This document shows, piece by piece, positions 51,454-60,708 of a stretch of DNA of 64,000 bases. How positions within the stretch are numbered: position 1 is the stretch's first letter; every line of letters starts with the position of its first letter. Both the position numbers and the translations under genes were made by a program. This DNA is from REDI01 sp038123735. GTDB taxonomy: Bacteria > Myxococcota_A > UBA796 > GCA-2862545. The stretch lies in NCBI GenBank assembly GCA_038123735.1, contig JAYPAP010000001.1, positions 106,349-170,348 on the forward strand, written 5' to 3'. The notes under the pieces are model-generated. The model was not told where the DNA came from. It did no database searches and worked only from the letters and a program-made list of their open reading frames with translations.

Positions 51454-51858
51454 CTAGGGTGCCTCAGCGGCCGCGACAGAGCGAATACGCTCTACCATAC
51501 TGAAAAATCCGTTCCTTCGGCTCGGCGTTAAGTGCCCGGCAAGGCCGATGGTCTCAAAGGTCTCTTCAATCGGAATTACGAGGGCTTGTTCCGGGGTCTT
51601 TCCGTTGTACAAGAGGTGGAGCACCGCAGCGAGCCCCTTCACGATAAAGGCATCGCTATCGGCGTACAGGGTGAGTTGGCCGTCGGACATCTCATGATGA
51701 AGCCATACGCGGCTCACGCATCCACGGACCCGGTGTTCCTCATCTCGATATTCTTCCGGATAAGTGGGTAGCTTCCTGCCTAACTCAATGAGATAGGCGT
51801 ACCGCTCCTCCTGATCGTCGAATATGGAAAATCGTTCGATAAGCTCCGAAACGTCCAT
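51454..51858 (-). CDS. sufE: Cysteine desulphuration protein SufE
   Basis: A 134-residue SufE that accepts persulphide sulphur from SufS and passes it to the Fe-S scaffold. The catalytic Cys is in RVRGCVSRVWL (about 44-54), followed by ADSDAFIVKGLAAVL and LTPSRRNGFFSMVERI, the family's C-terminal signature. It lies nine bases upstream of glnS on the same strand. No sufS or sufBCD gene is in the window. Confidence 0.94.
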   Translation of the reverse strand: MDVSELIERFSIFDDQEERYAYLIELGRKLPTYPEEYRDEEHRVRGCVSRVWLHHEMSDGQLTLYADSDAFIVKGLAAVLHLLYNGKTPEQALVIPIEETFETIGLAGHLTPSRRNGFFSMVERIRSVAAAEAP

Positions 51859-51985
51859 CTGACCCCCGCGCTATGCTACGCCGCCTGTGCAGAGCGTGCA
51901 CGCCGAGTTCAGCGTTCCCCTTAGACTTCTGGGATCATTGGTACAAAGCTCGTGCACCATGGCGCTCAGCGTGCCATTCAGTACC

Positions 51986-52633
51986 ATGCGGCCGCCATTT
52001 TTTGCCAACCCAGATGCCCACAGCTGTTTGCAGTCGACGCTGCGGATGGCAGTGAGTGCGTGTGGGATCAGCCCCGCGCCGACGCACGACGAGATGGTGG
52101 CTTTGACCAGGAAGCAACCGGGTGAAGGCACCTGGACACACGGGGCATATCTGGCGTTTGGGGCATTGAATGTAGATGCCCGCGCCATCGACTCGTTCGA
52201 CTATGAGTCCTTTGTGAACGACCCGACAGCTACGGTGTTCCGTACGTTTCCGGAAGCGATAGCCAGCGCCATGGCCGCGGGGTTCGACTTGGTGACAGCA
52301 GCCTCTCTAGCCACGGAAATGCTTGAGACTAAGCCCATTCCTATTGAGCGCCGGTCCCCTACGATGCAGGATATCGAGCGCTTCTTGGAAGAGGGCTGGC
52401 TGCTGATCGCCAACGTGGCAGCCCGTGATGCGGAGCGATCGATGGGCGACGTAGGGCACTCGGTTCTCGTTTATCGGATGAATTCGGCCGCCGTGGTCTT
52501 TCACGATCCTGGAGAGCATGGGCATGGTACGGAGGGGGTGGCCATGCTGCGCGGAGAGTTCAACCAGGCATGGTCGTATATGGGCGAGGGACACCGGGAG
52601 CTCATCGCGGTTCGGGCGCGGCGGAGTGACTAG
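51986..52633 (+). CDS. C39-like papain-fold peptidase
   Basis: About 215 residues. RPPFFANPDAHSCLQSTLRM near the start holds the probable nucleophile Cys (residue 14) in the Asn-Pro-x-x-x-x-Cys-x-Gln setting of C39-like proteins. FDYESFVNDPTATVF and IERFLEEGWLLIANVAA are typical mid-domain strings, and MGDVGHSVLVYRMN gives the His, followed by VVFHDPGEHG. Such proteins are small cysteine peptidases or inactive relatives; substrates are unknown. In-frame upstream Met codons exist at 51959 and 51887; 51986 starts the fold. No signal peptide is convincing. It converges on the uvrD-type gene with a four-base overlap. Confidence 0.72.
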   Translation: MRPPFFANPDAHSCLQSTLRMAVSACGISPAPTHDEMVALTRKQPGEGTWTHGAYLAFGALNVDARAIDSFDYESFVNDPTATVFRTFPEAIASAMAAGFDLVTAASLATEMLETKPIPIERRSPTMQDIERFLEEGWLLIANVAARDAERSMGDVGHSVLVYRMNSAAVVFHDPGEHGHGTEGVAMLRGEFNQAWSYMGEGHRELIAVRARRSD

Positions 52634-54642
52634 CTATTCTTCTTGTTGAAGAAGTTGAGAAAGTCCTGAAGTCGCTGCTCGGAAGCCACAATATCTGGGT
52701 GTTTCTCTTGGGAGCGCGCGGGCTTGGTGGGAAGACTATTGGGGGTCCAGCGCGCATGGTGGACATAGTCGTCTACATCGGCAACCTCATCGAGTAGGGC
52801 GCACCCAGGGGCCGACCATTGGTTCCACCGTGCTTGGCGACTGCGTGGCTGAATCAAGCGTAATGCGCGCTTGGCACGGGTGACGGCGACGTAGAATAGT
52901 CGACGTTCCTCCTCCATCAGATCAGAATCGTCTAGGGATTGACCGCTGGGGAAGTGACCATCGCCGAGCTGGATCACGTACACCGTGTTCCACTCCAGAC
53001 CCTTCGCCGAGTGGATGGTAGACAAGGTGAGCGTTTCCTCTTCCCGGTCGGAAGCGGAGACATCGGCAGTGGATGGAGGATCGAGGGAGACTTCAGCGAG
53101 GAAGCTCTCGAGGTCATCATACTTTTCGGCGAGGACAACGATCGTATCGAGGTCGCGCACGCGCCGCGCATGGTCCTCATAGAGCTTTTCCATCATCGGT
53201 CGGTAGAACTCGAGGAGGTGCTCGATGAGCGTGGGGAGGTCGGTGAGGTGCTCTTGAGCATCTTCAACCACACCATGGAAATATGAAAGCGCCCCACCAT
53301 ACTTGCGTTTTCGATATGGCGCTGGATCTAGCCCGCCATTGGCTTCAATCTCCGCGACGAGTCGCTCGGCGGTCTTTGCGCCGAGACCATCGAACCATTG
53401 GAGCGCCCGATACCAGGCGAGGGCATCCCGAGGGTTGGCGACGATGCGCAGCAGCGCGAAGACATCTTTTACGTGGGCGGCTTCGACAAATTGAAGGCCT
53501 CCGAACTTCCGAAACGGAATGCTCGCGCGGGTGAGAGCAAGCTCGAGGAGGTTCGCATGAAACCCTGACCGGAACAATACGGCCATATCATTAAGGGAAA
53601 TACCATCTTCGTTATCGGACAGAATCCGTTCCACGATGCAGTCTGCCTGATCGTGCTCATCATGCACGTCGATGAGTTCGGGAAGTTCTGTGGTTTGAAT
53701 GTCGGAGAATAGGCGCTTGGCGTATCCTTCGCGGGCGCTGGCCAGGACCCCGTTGGCGAGGTCTAGAATGGGCTGGGTGGACCGATAGTTCTTCTCGAGC
53801 CGGAGCACGGTCGCAGCTGGAAACTGCTGCTGAAAGTCTAGGATATTCCTGACCTCGGCACCGCGAAACCCATAGATGGATTGCGCCTCATCGCCAACCA
53901 CCATCAGGTTGCCATGGGAGAGGTGAAGGCCTTGGGCGATCATGGCCTGGAGGTGGTTGGTGTCTTGGTACTCATCGACGAGGAGGTATTTGACGGCGTT
54001 GGATAGTCTCTCTCGGGCCGATGGTGCTTCTTTGAGTAAGGTGATGAGGTGGACCAGGAGATCATCGAAGTCCATGACATTTTGGGCTCGCTTTCGCTCG
54101 CGGAACCGTTCGCCGATACGCTCAAAATCGGCGGCGAAATCGAAGTACTGTGGGTAGTCTTGATCCAGCAAGTCCGCGACGGAACGGCCGGTATTGACCT
54201 GCTTCGACAGCACCTTGAGGATCGTGGTGCGCTTCGGAAATCGTTGGCCCGAACCCCCGAGCTTGAGTTCCGTGCGGATCAGGCCGACCAGGCTCTCGGC
54301 ATCGCTGCGGTCCAAGATCGTGAAGTCACGGGAAAATCCGATCTGGGTGCCATATGCGCGCAGCGCCTGCACGGCAAAGCTGTGAAATGTACCTCCCCGC
54401 ACAGCAAAGGCTTCATTGCCAACCAAGTTTGCCGCCCGATCCAGCATCTCGCGTGCTGCGCGGCGAGTGAAGGTGAGGAGCACGACCTCTCGGGGAGAGG
54501 CACGCCGCTGATCCAAGAGCCACGAGACGCGGTGGACCAAGGTCTTTGTTTTTCCGGTACCGGCACCGGCGATCACGAGCTGAACCCCATCTGGGGCGAC
54601 GACCGCCGCGCGTTGACCTTCGTTGAGGGTGGAGAGATCCAT
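52630..54642 (-). CDS. UvrD/Rep-family superfamily 1 DNA helicase
   Basis: A 670-residue 3'-5' helicase: motif Q NEGQRAAVVAPDG, Walker A IAGAGTGKTKTLVHRV (about 25-40), LTFTRRAAREM (Ia), LLVDEYQDTNHLQ (Walker B), VVGDEAQSIYGFRGA (III), LEKNYRST (IV), TLSTIHSAKGLEWNTVYVI (V) and RRLFYVAVTRAKRAL (VI). It is slightly shorter than E. coli UvrD and lacks a clear UvrB-binding tail; PcrA, UvrD or Rep cannot be told apart. Roles are in repair and replication-fork clearance. Its ATG at 54642 has no strong Shine-Dalgarno. Confidence 0.93.
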   Translation of the reverse strand: MDLSTLNEGQRAAVVAPDGVQLVIAGAGTGKTKTLVHRVSWLLDQRRASPREVVLLTFTRRAAREMLDRAANLVGNEAFAVRGGTFHSFAVQALRAYGTQIGFSRDFTILDRSDAESLVGLIRTELKLGGSGQRFPKRTTILKVLSKQVNTGRSVADLLDQDYPQYFDFAADFERIGERFRERKRAQNVMDFDDLLVHLITLLKEAPSARERLSNAVKYLLVDEYQDTNHLQAMIAQGLHLSHGNLMVVGDEAQSIYGFRGAEVRNILDFQQQFPAATVLRLEKNYRSTQPILDLANGVLASAREGYAKRLFSDIQTTELPELIDVHDEHDQADCIVERILSDNEDGISLNDMAVLFRSGFHANLLELALTRASIPFRKFGGLQFVEAAHVKDVFALLRIVANPRDALAWYRALQWFDGLGAKTAERLVAEIEANGGLDPAPYRKRKYGGALSYFHGVVEDAQEHLTDLPTLIEHLLEFYRPMMEKLYEDHARRVRDLDTIVVLAEKYDDLESFLAEVSLDPPSTADVSASDREEETLTLSTIHSAKGLEWNTVYVIQLGDGHFPSGQSLDDSDLMEEERRLFYVAVTRAKRALRLIQPRSRQARWNQWSAPGCALLDEVADVDDYVHHARWTPNSLPTKPARSQEKHPDIVASEQRLQDFLNFFNKKNS

Positions 54643-54784
54643 GCGCTACCCTATACCGTGCCGAGGTCAAAAATAGGCCGCTCTTCGTACAGTGCGATCG
54701 ACCTATCGTATCGATCCCTGCGGCTGGCGTGATGAAGGGTGACCGTCGGTTCGGGTGCGTTACGCCGGGCGGCCAGGAGGCCCG

Positions 54785-56821
54785 ATGCCAGCGCCAATCG
54801 CGAAGACCGTCCCGTTCACTCATGTTGAGCATGGCCTCGAGCGCCCAGACCCATGGCACTGGATCAAGAACCGACAAGATCCGGACGTGATCCCACTATT
54901 GGAGGCGGAAAACGCCTATGTGGAGGAGGAGCTGGGCCATCGGGACGCCTTCCGCGAGGCGCTGTATAAAGAGATGCTCGGACGTATCGTTGAGGACGAT
55001 GCTTCCGTCCCGGTGAGGCTCGGAGAGTATTGGTACTACTCTCGTACCGAAGAAGGGGCGGCCTACGCCATTCATGCACGAAAGAAGGGTAACTTGGATG
55101 CACCTGAGGAGATCGTGCTGGATGAGAATGCCCTGGCTGAGGGGCATGCGTACTTTAGCCTCGATCAATATGTGGTCAGCCAGGATCACGGCGCCGTCGC
55201 ATGGCTGCAGGATACCGATGGGTCGGAGCACTTTGAGCTCTTGGTGCGGGACCTCGAATCGGGGGAAACGCGCTCGGTGGCCACGGGGCTGAAATGGAGC
55301 CTGGCATGGTCGGCGGATGGCTGCTTTGTGTACGGTGTACGAGGGGATGCTGCGGAGCGCCCGTGCACGGTATTGCGGTTCAATGCAAGGGAAACCAGTG
55401 ATCCCGTCGTTGTTTTTGAGGAGTCGGACGAGCGCTTTTTTGTCGGGGTGGAACGAGCCCGGGATTGGTCTCATGTCCTGATCGAGAGCGGGAGTAAGAC
55501 CACGACTGAAGTGCGATTGATCGCGAGCGCCTCGCCGGACGCGCCTCCCGCGGTGGTGTGGCCCCGCCGTGAAGGGGTGGAGTATGAAGTCTGCTGCCAC
55601 CCCAAAGGGCACTTTATTCGTACCAATGCCGGCCCGGGCCATGTGAACTTCAGCGTCGTACGATTGCAGCCGGGAGCTACGTCGGGGGATGGAGAGGTCA
55701 TCGTCGAGCATGATGAAAACATTTATCGGACGTCTCTCCTGGGATTTCGGGACCATCTTGTGATCTGGGAGCGGCGAGATGGACTTCCTGGGGTTCGCAT
55801 CGTGGACCTGGCGACGGATGCCCAGCACACGGTGGATTTTCCCGATGCGGCGTATGAGCTGCGTGCGGAGCGAAATCCTGACTTTGAGGCGTCGGAGCTT
55901 CGGTGGACGTACCAATCGATGCGGACCCCGCCCACGGTGGAGGTCTATCGGCTCGATGGGGCGGCCCGCGCGGTGCTCAAGGTCACGCCGGTTCGAGGTC
56001 ACCAGGTGGAGCGATATCGGATTGCCCGGGTAGATGCTGAGACGGCTGATGGGGTGAAGGTACCGATCAGCCTAATTTATCGGGCAGACATTGAGTTGGA
56101 TTCAGGCCCACATCCGATGTATCTGACGGGGTATGGTAGCTATGGGTTTTCGTACCCAGCCAGCTTTTCGAGCACGCGATTGAGCTTGGTCGACCGCGGC
56201 ATGATCGTGGGGATCGCCCATATCCGCGGAGGCGCCGAGCGTGGGAGAGCCTGGTATGAGACCGGAAAAATGGAGTCTAAGGTCAATACGTTTGAGGACT
56301 TCATCACCGCCGCGACCCATCTATTCTCGCTCGGGTGGACGGCACCTGACCGGATGGTGATCCAAGGGGGCTCTGCGGGAGGACTGCTGATGGGGGCCGT
56401 CATGAATCGGGCGCCGGACCTGTTTCGCGCGGTCATCGCCGATGTGCCGTTTGTGGATGCCCTCAACACGATGCTCGACGCCACACTACCACTCACCGTC
56501 ACCGAGTACGAGGAATGGGGAAACCCAAATGAGCGAGCAGTTTTTGACCGCATGATGGAGTACTCACCATACGAGAACATCCGTCCGGTCGCCTACCCGC
56601 ACGTCTACGCGACGGCTGGGTTGAACGATCCGCGTGTCGGGTATTGGGAGCCCGCAAAATGGGTGCACAAGCTCCGGAGTGTTGGCACCGGAGATCGGCC
56701 AGTGCTGCTTCGCGTGCATCTTGGCGCCGGGCACGGCGGGCAGTCTGGCAGGTATGGCCGACTCCAAGATACGGCGTGGTCATTTACCTTTGCGCTGGAC
56801 CGCCTAGGCCTGATCGACTGA
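54785..56821 (+). CDS. ptrB: Oligopeptidase B / prolyl-oligopeptidase-family serine peptidase (S9A)
   Basis: A 678-residue peptidase with an N-terminal seven-blade propeller (65-400) and a C-terminal alpha/beta-hydrolase domain. The nucleophile is in IQGGSAGGLLMGAV, and the oligopeptidase-B string is HIRGGAERGRAWYETGKM with NTFEDFITAATHL. The Asp lies in GLNDPRVGYWEP, and the His in LGAGHGGQSGR. It cleaves small peptides, usually after basic residues, inside the cell; no signal peptide is present. AGGAGG lies six bases before ATG 54785. Its 3' end overlaps the convergent DUF1295 gene by 18 bases. Confidence 0.9.
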   Translation: MPAPIAKTVPFTHVEHGLERPDPWHWIKNRQDPDVIPLLEAENAYVEEELGHRDAFREALYKEMLGRIVEDDASVPVRLGEYWYYSRTEEGAAYAIHARKKGNLDAPEEIVLDENALAEGHAYFSLDQYVVSQDHGAVAWLQDTDGSEHFELLVRDLESGETRSVATGLKWSLAWSADGCFVYGVRGDAAERPCTVLRFNARETSDPVVVFEESDERFFVGVERARDWSHVLIESGSKTTTEVRLIASASPDAPPAVVWPRREGVEYEVCCHPKGHFIRTNAGPGHVNFSVVRLQPGATSGDGEVIVEHDENIYRTSLLGFRDHLVIWERRDGLPGVRIVDLATDAQHTVDFPDAAYELRAERNPDFEASELRWTYQSMRTPPTVEVYRLDGAARAVLKVTPVRGHQVERYRIARVDAETADGVKVPISLIYRADIELDSGPHPMYLTGYGSYGFSYPASFSSTRLSLVDRGMIVGIAHIRGGAERGRAWYETGKMESKVNTFEDFITAATHLFSLGWTAPDRMVIQGGSAGGLLMGAVMNRAPDLFRAVIADVPFVDALNTMLDATLPLTVTEYEEWGNPNERAVFDRMMEYSPYENIRPVAYPHVYATAGLNDPRVGYWEPAKWVHKLRSVGTGDRPVLLRVHLGAGHGGQSGRYGRLQDTAWSFTFALDRLGLID

Positions 56822-57667
56822 AGGCTCCGACTCTGGAGAGCGACCTGGAAACCATGGAAAGAAGGCGCTCGTGGTCTTTTGGTACTCGGTGTAGCCCGGG
56901 TACTTTGAGGCGGAGATGGACTCTGTAAACCGCGTGGAGCCGAAGAACAGGGCGGAGAGAACGATGGCACCAGACCAAGTCCAGGTGAGCCAATCTCCCG
57001 TGGCTCCCACGGCGAGAAGCACCAATGCCCACCACTGGCCAACCTCAGCAAAGTAGTTTGGATGCCGAGAATAACGATAGAGACCCTTGCTGAAGAAGGG
57101 CGGGCTCACGGTTTCGCCTCGGGCTACCCGAGCCTTTTTATCCTGCTGAAATGCCCACATTTGCTCATCAGCAACCGTCTCCAACAAGAGGAGTAGGCCA
57201 AAGAGCGTGGCACCGACCGCATCGAGCGCGTTCAGCGGGGTGCCTTTGGCCACCCACGCGGCGTGGAGCGGGCTCGTGAACAGATAGATCAGGCCCATCT
57301 GAAACGGAGAGATGAAGGTGGCGTTGAAGAGCTGGAACTGCCACCCGGTCATCCTCGCTTGAAGAACCGACCAGCGATAGTCCTCACCACCAATCCAATA
57401 TCCACCTTTGCGCGCGTAATTGAAGGTCAGCCGAGCCCCCCAGGCGGTGATGAGGAGGGCCATGATGTTGATGCGCGTATCGGCGAAACCCTCGGAGCCG
57501 GCCACGTAGATCGCGTATATGGGAGGGGCAACCGACCACATCCGGTCAACCCAGGAGTACTCCTTAGTGATGACCGAAAATAGCCAGGTGAAAAAGGTGA
57601 ATACGAGGCACAGGACTCCGGCTTGTAGCCAAGGAGCATCGGGCCAAAGGGCGAGTAGCCATTCCAT
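56804..57667 (-). CDS. DUF1295 (steroid 5-alpha-reductase-like) membrane protein
   Basis: A 287-residue protein with about seven hydrophobic segments and the DUF1295 hallmarks KEYSWVDRMWSVAPPIYA, WGARLTFNYARKGGYW, FQQDKKARVARGE and GLYRYSRHPNYFAEVGQWW. The last string is the NADPH-binding signature shared with steroid reductases and isoprenylcysteine methyltransferases. It probably reduces a lipid double bond. GGAGG lies five bases before ATG 57667; the frame is open from 57697. It follows the KDSR-like gene by 33 bases on the same strand, which supports a joint lipid role. Confidence 0.88.
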   Translation of the reverse strand: MEWLLALWPDAPWLQAGVLCLVFTFFTWLFSVITKEYSWVDRMWSVAPPIYAIYVAGSEGFADTRINIMALLITAWGARLTFNYARKGGYWIGGEDYRWSVLQARMTGWQFQLFNATFISPFQMGLIYLFTSPLHAAWVAKGTPLNALDAVGATLFGLLLLLETVADEQMWAFQQDKKARVARGETVSPPFFSKGLYRYSRHPNYFAEVGQWWALVLLAVGATGDWLTWTWSGAIVLSALFFGSTRFTESISASKYPGYTEYQKTTSAFFPWFPGRSPESEPSVDQA

Positions 57668-57700
57668 GGATCCTCCGCGAAGAGCGAAGGATATCATGGG

Positions 57701-58546
57701 TTACGCGTCGCCTTGCTGCGCCGCGACCTTCTTCTGTGCGGCGCTCACTTCACCATCGGTGAAATATCTCGTTAATCCCGGTAAAAACCTATTCATGGCA
57801 TGAATGAACTTCGAGTCTGCACCGATGATGCCGTGCACCACGCCCCGTTCGATACAGCGCGCCATCGATGCTGCAACATCGGCCGACTCATAGGTCTTGC
57901 TGAAGGAGTTGTCGGTCTCGAGGGCCAGGACCACGGGGGGTTTGTCCTCATTCTCTTTGTCGAGTCCTGGGGTCTTGGTCGTTGGGGGGTAGTACATCGT
58001 CACCCGAACGCCGTGCCCTTTAAGCTCTTGCCTCAGGGACTCCCCAAAACCGACAATCGCGAACTTACTGGCGGAATATGCGGAGTATCCGTAGAGGGGC
58101 AGGAAGCCCATCATGGAGGACACCAGGCAGATGTCCCCAGCGCCTCGCTCGATAAAGTGGGGGGCGAGCGCTTTTACGGCATGAACATGACCCATCAAGT
58201 TGACTTGGATCATGCGCTCAAAGTGGTCTGTTGGACTGTCGACGAACGAACCGGTAACGGCAAAACCAGAATTACAGATCAAAATATCGATGTGACCTAA
58301 GGCATCGATGACCTGCTGGCACCCCTCGGCGACGGCGGCTTCGTTGGTCACGTCGATACTGACCCATCCGTGATTTCCATCCGGCCGTGCCACCTTCAGG
58401 GCATCGACGGTGGCTTCGAGGGCGTCTTGACCGCGTGCTGCGACCCATACCGAAGCCCCTTTGGCCGCCAAGAGCTCAGCCAGTGAACGGCCAATCCCCT
58501 TGGATCCACCAATAATAAGGACGTTTTTACCGCTATAGAATCCCAT
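57701..58546 (-). CDS. Short-chain dehydrogenase, 3-ketodihydrosphingosine-reductase-like
   Basis: A 281-residue SDR. The NAD(P) motif is IIGGSKGIGRSLAELLAAKG (about 10-29); ICNSG and the active site SSMMGFLPLYGYSAYSASK (Ser, Tyr, Lys) follow. RVTMYYPPTTKTPGLDKENE is the substrate-loop string seen in KDSR-type enzymes, which reduce 3-ketosphinganine; the assignment to that reaction is inference. GGAGGAG lies two bases before ATG 58546. The region just upstream contains a ten-N gap at 58571, so its promoter cannot be read. Confidence 0.87.
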   Translation of the reverse strand: MGFYSGKNVLIIGGSKGIGRSLAELLAAKGASVWVAARGQDALEATVDALKVARPDGNHGWVSIDVTNEAAVAEGCQQVIDALGHIDILICNSGFAVTGSFVDSPTDHFERMIQVNLMGHVHAVKALAPHFIERGAGDICLVSSMMGFLPLYGYSAYSASKFAIVGFGESLRQELKGHGVRVTMYYPPTTKTPGLDKENEDKPPVVLALETDNSFSKTYESADVAASMARCIERGVVHGIIGADSKFIHAMNRFLPGLTRYFTDGEVSAAQKKVAAQQGDA

Positions 58547-58570
58547 CTCTCCTCCGCAGCGTCGGGTACA

Positions 58571-58580
58571 NNNNNNNNNN
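58571..58580. other. Assembly gap (10 N) upstream of the KDSR-like gene
   Basis: Ten N between two divergent genes. The 304 bases from 58547 to 58850 hold this gap, one low-confidence small frame (58631) and nothing else I can recognise. Confidence 0.95.
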
Positions 58581-58630
58581 ACTTGGCACGGGGGAAGGTG
58601 ATTCAGTGGCACCGTGAGCGAGAAGACTCC

Positions 58631-58846
58631 ATGAGTGAGCTCGTCAATTCTGAACTTGAACGCCACCCATCGCCAACGGAGGAGCAAAGGGCGAAACGAC
58701 CGGAACCATCAGTCTCGGAGGCGCCTCCCCCTGCAGTGGTGCGAGCAGCCGGAGATACGGTGCCGAGGTCCGACTTGCTCGATGGGGCTGACGCGAGTGA
58801 TGAACCATCCCGGGATTCATCCTCGATACCAAAGCGAAGGCTCTAG
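58631..58846 (+). CDS. Possible small acidic, disordered protein
   Basis: A 71-residue frame from ATG 58631 (MSELVNSELERHPSPTEEQ) to a stop at 58846, rich in Pro, Ser, Glu and Asp with no hydrophobic core. It could be a real disordered protein or the tail of a gene whose start lies in or before the gap at 58571. No Shine-Dalgarno of quality is seen. It may equally be chance. Confidence 0.25.
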   Translation: MSELVNSELERHPSPTEEQRAKRPEPSVSEAPPPAVVRAAGDTVPRSDLLDGADASDEPSRDSSSIPKRRL

Positions 58847-58850
58847 GCGA

Positions 58851-59789
58851 CTATACGATGGGGGGCGGCACATCCCGAACGCTGCGGAGCGTATCCAGGA
58901 CGGATGTTTGGGCCTTCCATCCCAAATCGGTTCGAGCGGCCTGGTCGGTGACGATGACGGGATAGCGGAAAAAGTCCATCAGGTGTTCGGGGAAGGCAGG
59001 GTAAACCATCGATACAGCCCGGGCTCCGGGGTAAGCTACCCAGGTGGGAAGATGAAGTGGGCGACCGCCGGCGGTTTCGATGGCGGTGCGCCACGGAAGA
59101 GCACCTTCTCCGGCAATATTGTAGACCCCATAATTTCCGCGCTCGATAGCGACTTGGATCGCGCGAACGACATCGGACTGATGGATGAACTGCATCATGG
59201 GGTTGAACCCGATTAAGCGCGGGGTGTAGTCGTTCCGGAGCAGGGTGGAGACCTGATTATGCAAGTGCGATCCAGTGATATGGACAGGCCGAAGCAATAC
59301 GGTGCGCACGCTTCGGTGCCGCCACATGAAGGTGGTGACCGCATGGTCAAGCTCGACGACATCTTGCAGTTCCGGGAAGGTCTGCACCGCGCGTAGCGGG
59401 TGGTCCTCGGACATAAACGTCGGGTTATGAGGATGAGCACCATAGACGTGGAAGGTGCTCAAGGCCACGACTCGACCCACGCCGTACTGGAGGCAAAGAT
59501 TTAAGAGGTGTCTCGTCCCCAGTACATTTTGGGTGTACCGGCTCTTGGCCTGAGCCTGGGAACCACCGGCACGCACACCGAGATGAAGGAGAAGTTCCGG
59601 GCGCTCTCGGCGAAAAACCTCGGTGACGTGGCGATGGTCGTATCGCTTGACCCACTCAAATCGGGCGTCAATATCTGGGTTTGGACGGTACCTAACGTCG
59701 ATACCAACGACTTCGTGCCCATCCGCCGCGAGGGCATGTGCCGCGAGTCGAGCGAGGCGCCCTGCCGCTCCGGTGAGGAGGATCTTCAC
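58851..59789 (-). CDS. NAD-dependent epimerase/dehydratase-family protein
   Basis: A 312-residue extended SDR. It opens VKILLTGAAGRLARLAAHAL, where the usual Gly-x-x-Gly-x-x-Gly reads GAAGRLA. STFHVYGAHPHNP holds the active-site Tyr region, but the following Tyr-x-x-x-Lys is replaced by LQDVVELDHAVTTF, so catalysis may be atypical. The start is GTG 59789, which overlaps the acyltransferase stop (GTGA) and follows GGAGG by five bases; the ATG at 59801 lies inside that Shine-Dalgarno region. Partner genes are a PlsC-type acyltransferase and, beyond the 300-base gap, a KDSR-like SDR, so a lipid role is plausible. Confidence 0.85.
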   Translation of the reverse strand: MKILLTGAAGRLARLAAHALAADGHEVVGIDVRYRPNPDIDARFEWVKRYDHRHVTEVFRRERPELLLHLGVRAGGSQAQAKSRYTQNVLGTRHLLNLCLQYGVGRVVALSTFHVYGAHPHNPTFMSEDHPLRAVQTFPELQDVVELDHAVTTFMWRHRSVRTVLLRPVHITGSHLHNQVSTLLRNDYTPRLIGFNPMMQFIHQSDVVRAIQVAIERGNYGVYNIAGEGALPWRTAIETAGGRPLHLPTWVAYPGARAVSMVYPAFPEHLMDFFRYPVIVTDQAARTDLGWKAQTSVLDTLRSVRDVPPPIV

Positions 59790-60694
59790 GGGCGCCTCCA
59801 TCGCACGAACTGGTCGAGCTGCGCGAGTTCCGGCCGGCGGTCGAGGCCTCCGTTTACCAGGCTCTGCACCGCGTCTTTCACGTGCTCTACTCGGTCGAGG
59901 ATGATGTGCTCCGGGTCCTCCGGATCTCCTTCGAAGTCGATCGGCTCCCCGATGTGGATGCTGACCGGCACGGGTAGGGGAATGGCACCGAGGGGACCGA
60001 GCCATGGCCAGGTGGGGGTGATGGGAAACGAGGGTGCACCGAACATCTTCCCGATCCGTTTGGAGCTCGTAATGGCCGGGTAGATGTCGTCGCTTCCCAC
60101 GATGCCCACGGGCAGAATTGTCGTGTTGGTTTGGAGCGCCAATCGCATAAACCCGGTTCCGAAGTCCTGAAGCTGATACCGCTTGAACCACGATTTACTG
60201 ATGCCCTTGACCCCCTCTGGGAATACCATGAGGGACTGGTCTCGCTCCAGAAGTTGGGCGGCGTTGGCCGGGTCGCCGACGACCTGGCCACAGCGGGTCA
60301 CTAACGTGGAGAACCAGGGAAGCATTGGTACCCACCGCTCCACCATTCCGCGCAGGACCCTCGGCGGCTCCACGTCAAACACGAAGGCCGAAGCCAATAA
60401 CATGCCATCGATCGGTATCTGGCCACCGTGGTTCGCAATGACGATGACTCGGCGGTCAGGGACACGTTCCGCATGATGGACTTCGACTTTGAAGTAGTCG
60501 CGATAGAGGTAGCGAACGACCCGGAGGGACCGTTCTGCGGTCTCCAGGTTGAAGCCATACGGGTCGTAGCCAGCGGAGTTGACCCCGATAGCTTTGCTGA
60601 CTTCGTCCCTTTGTTCTGGGCTCAGCGGTGCTTCACCGATCGAGTCGAACAAGCGAAAGATGCGCCCGCGGATGCCTTTATTGGTCGCCATCAT
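59786..60694 (-). CDS. PlsC-type lysophospholipid/acyl acyltransferase
   Basis: A 302-residue acyltransferase. IVIANHGGQIPIDG is the catalytic His/Asp block in the DGAT-like spacing (His-x6-Asp), and LMVFPEGVKGISKSW is the third block. LQTNTTILPVGIVGSDDIYP and PVSIHIGEPIDF complete the domain. A hydrophilic ~60-residue N-terminus precedes it, and only short hydrophobic stretches are present, so it is probably peripheral on the membrane. It moves a fatty acyl chain onto a lipid alcohol. Its stop overlaps the epimerase start, a coupling I believe is recurrent for these two families. Confidence 0.88.
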   Translation of the reverse strand: MMATNKGIRGRIFRLFDSIGEAPLSPEQRDEVSKAIGVNSAGYDPYGFNLETAERSLRVVRYLYRDYFKVEVHHAERVPDRRVIVIANHGGQIPIDGMLLASAFVFDVEPPRVLRGMVERWVPMLPWFSTLVTRCGQVVGDPANAAQLLERDQSLMVFPEGVKGISKSWFKRYQLQDFGTGFMRLALQTNTTILPVGIVGSDDIYPAITSSKRIGKMFGAPSFPITPTWPWLGPLGAIPLPVPVSIHIGEPIDFEGDPEDPEHIILDRVEHVKDAVQSLVNGGLDRRPELAQLDQFVRWRRP

Positions 60695-60708
60695 GCCCCC
60701 GCGTCAGC

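Noticed and set aside
50612..51457. A 281-residue open frame antisense to glnS
   Set aside because: GlnRS motifs on the other strand are complete; this frame has no recognisable motif.
54896..56002. A 368-residue open frame antisense to ptrB
   Set aside because: It lies wholly inside a gene with complete family motifs, has an Arg/Pro/His-rich composition typical of antisense frames in G+C-rich DNA, and shows no domain.
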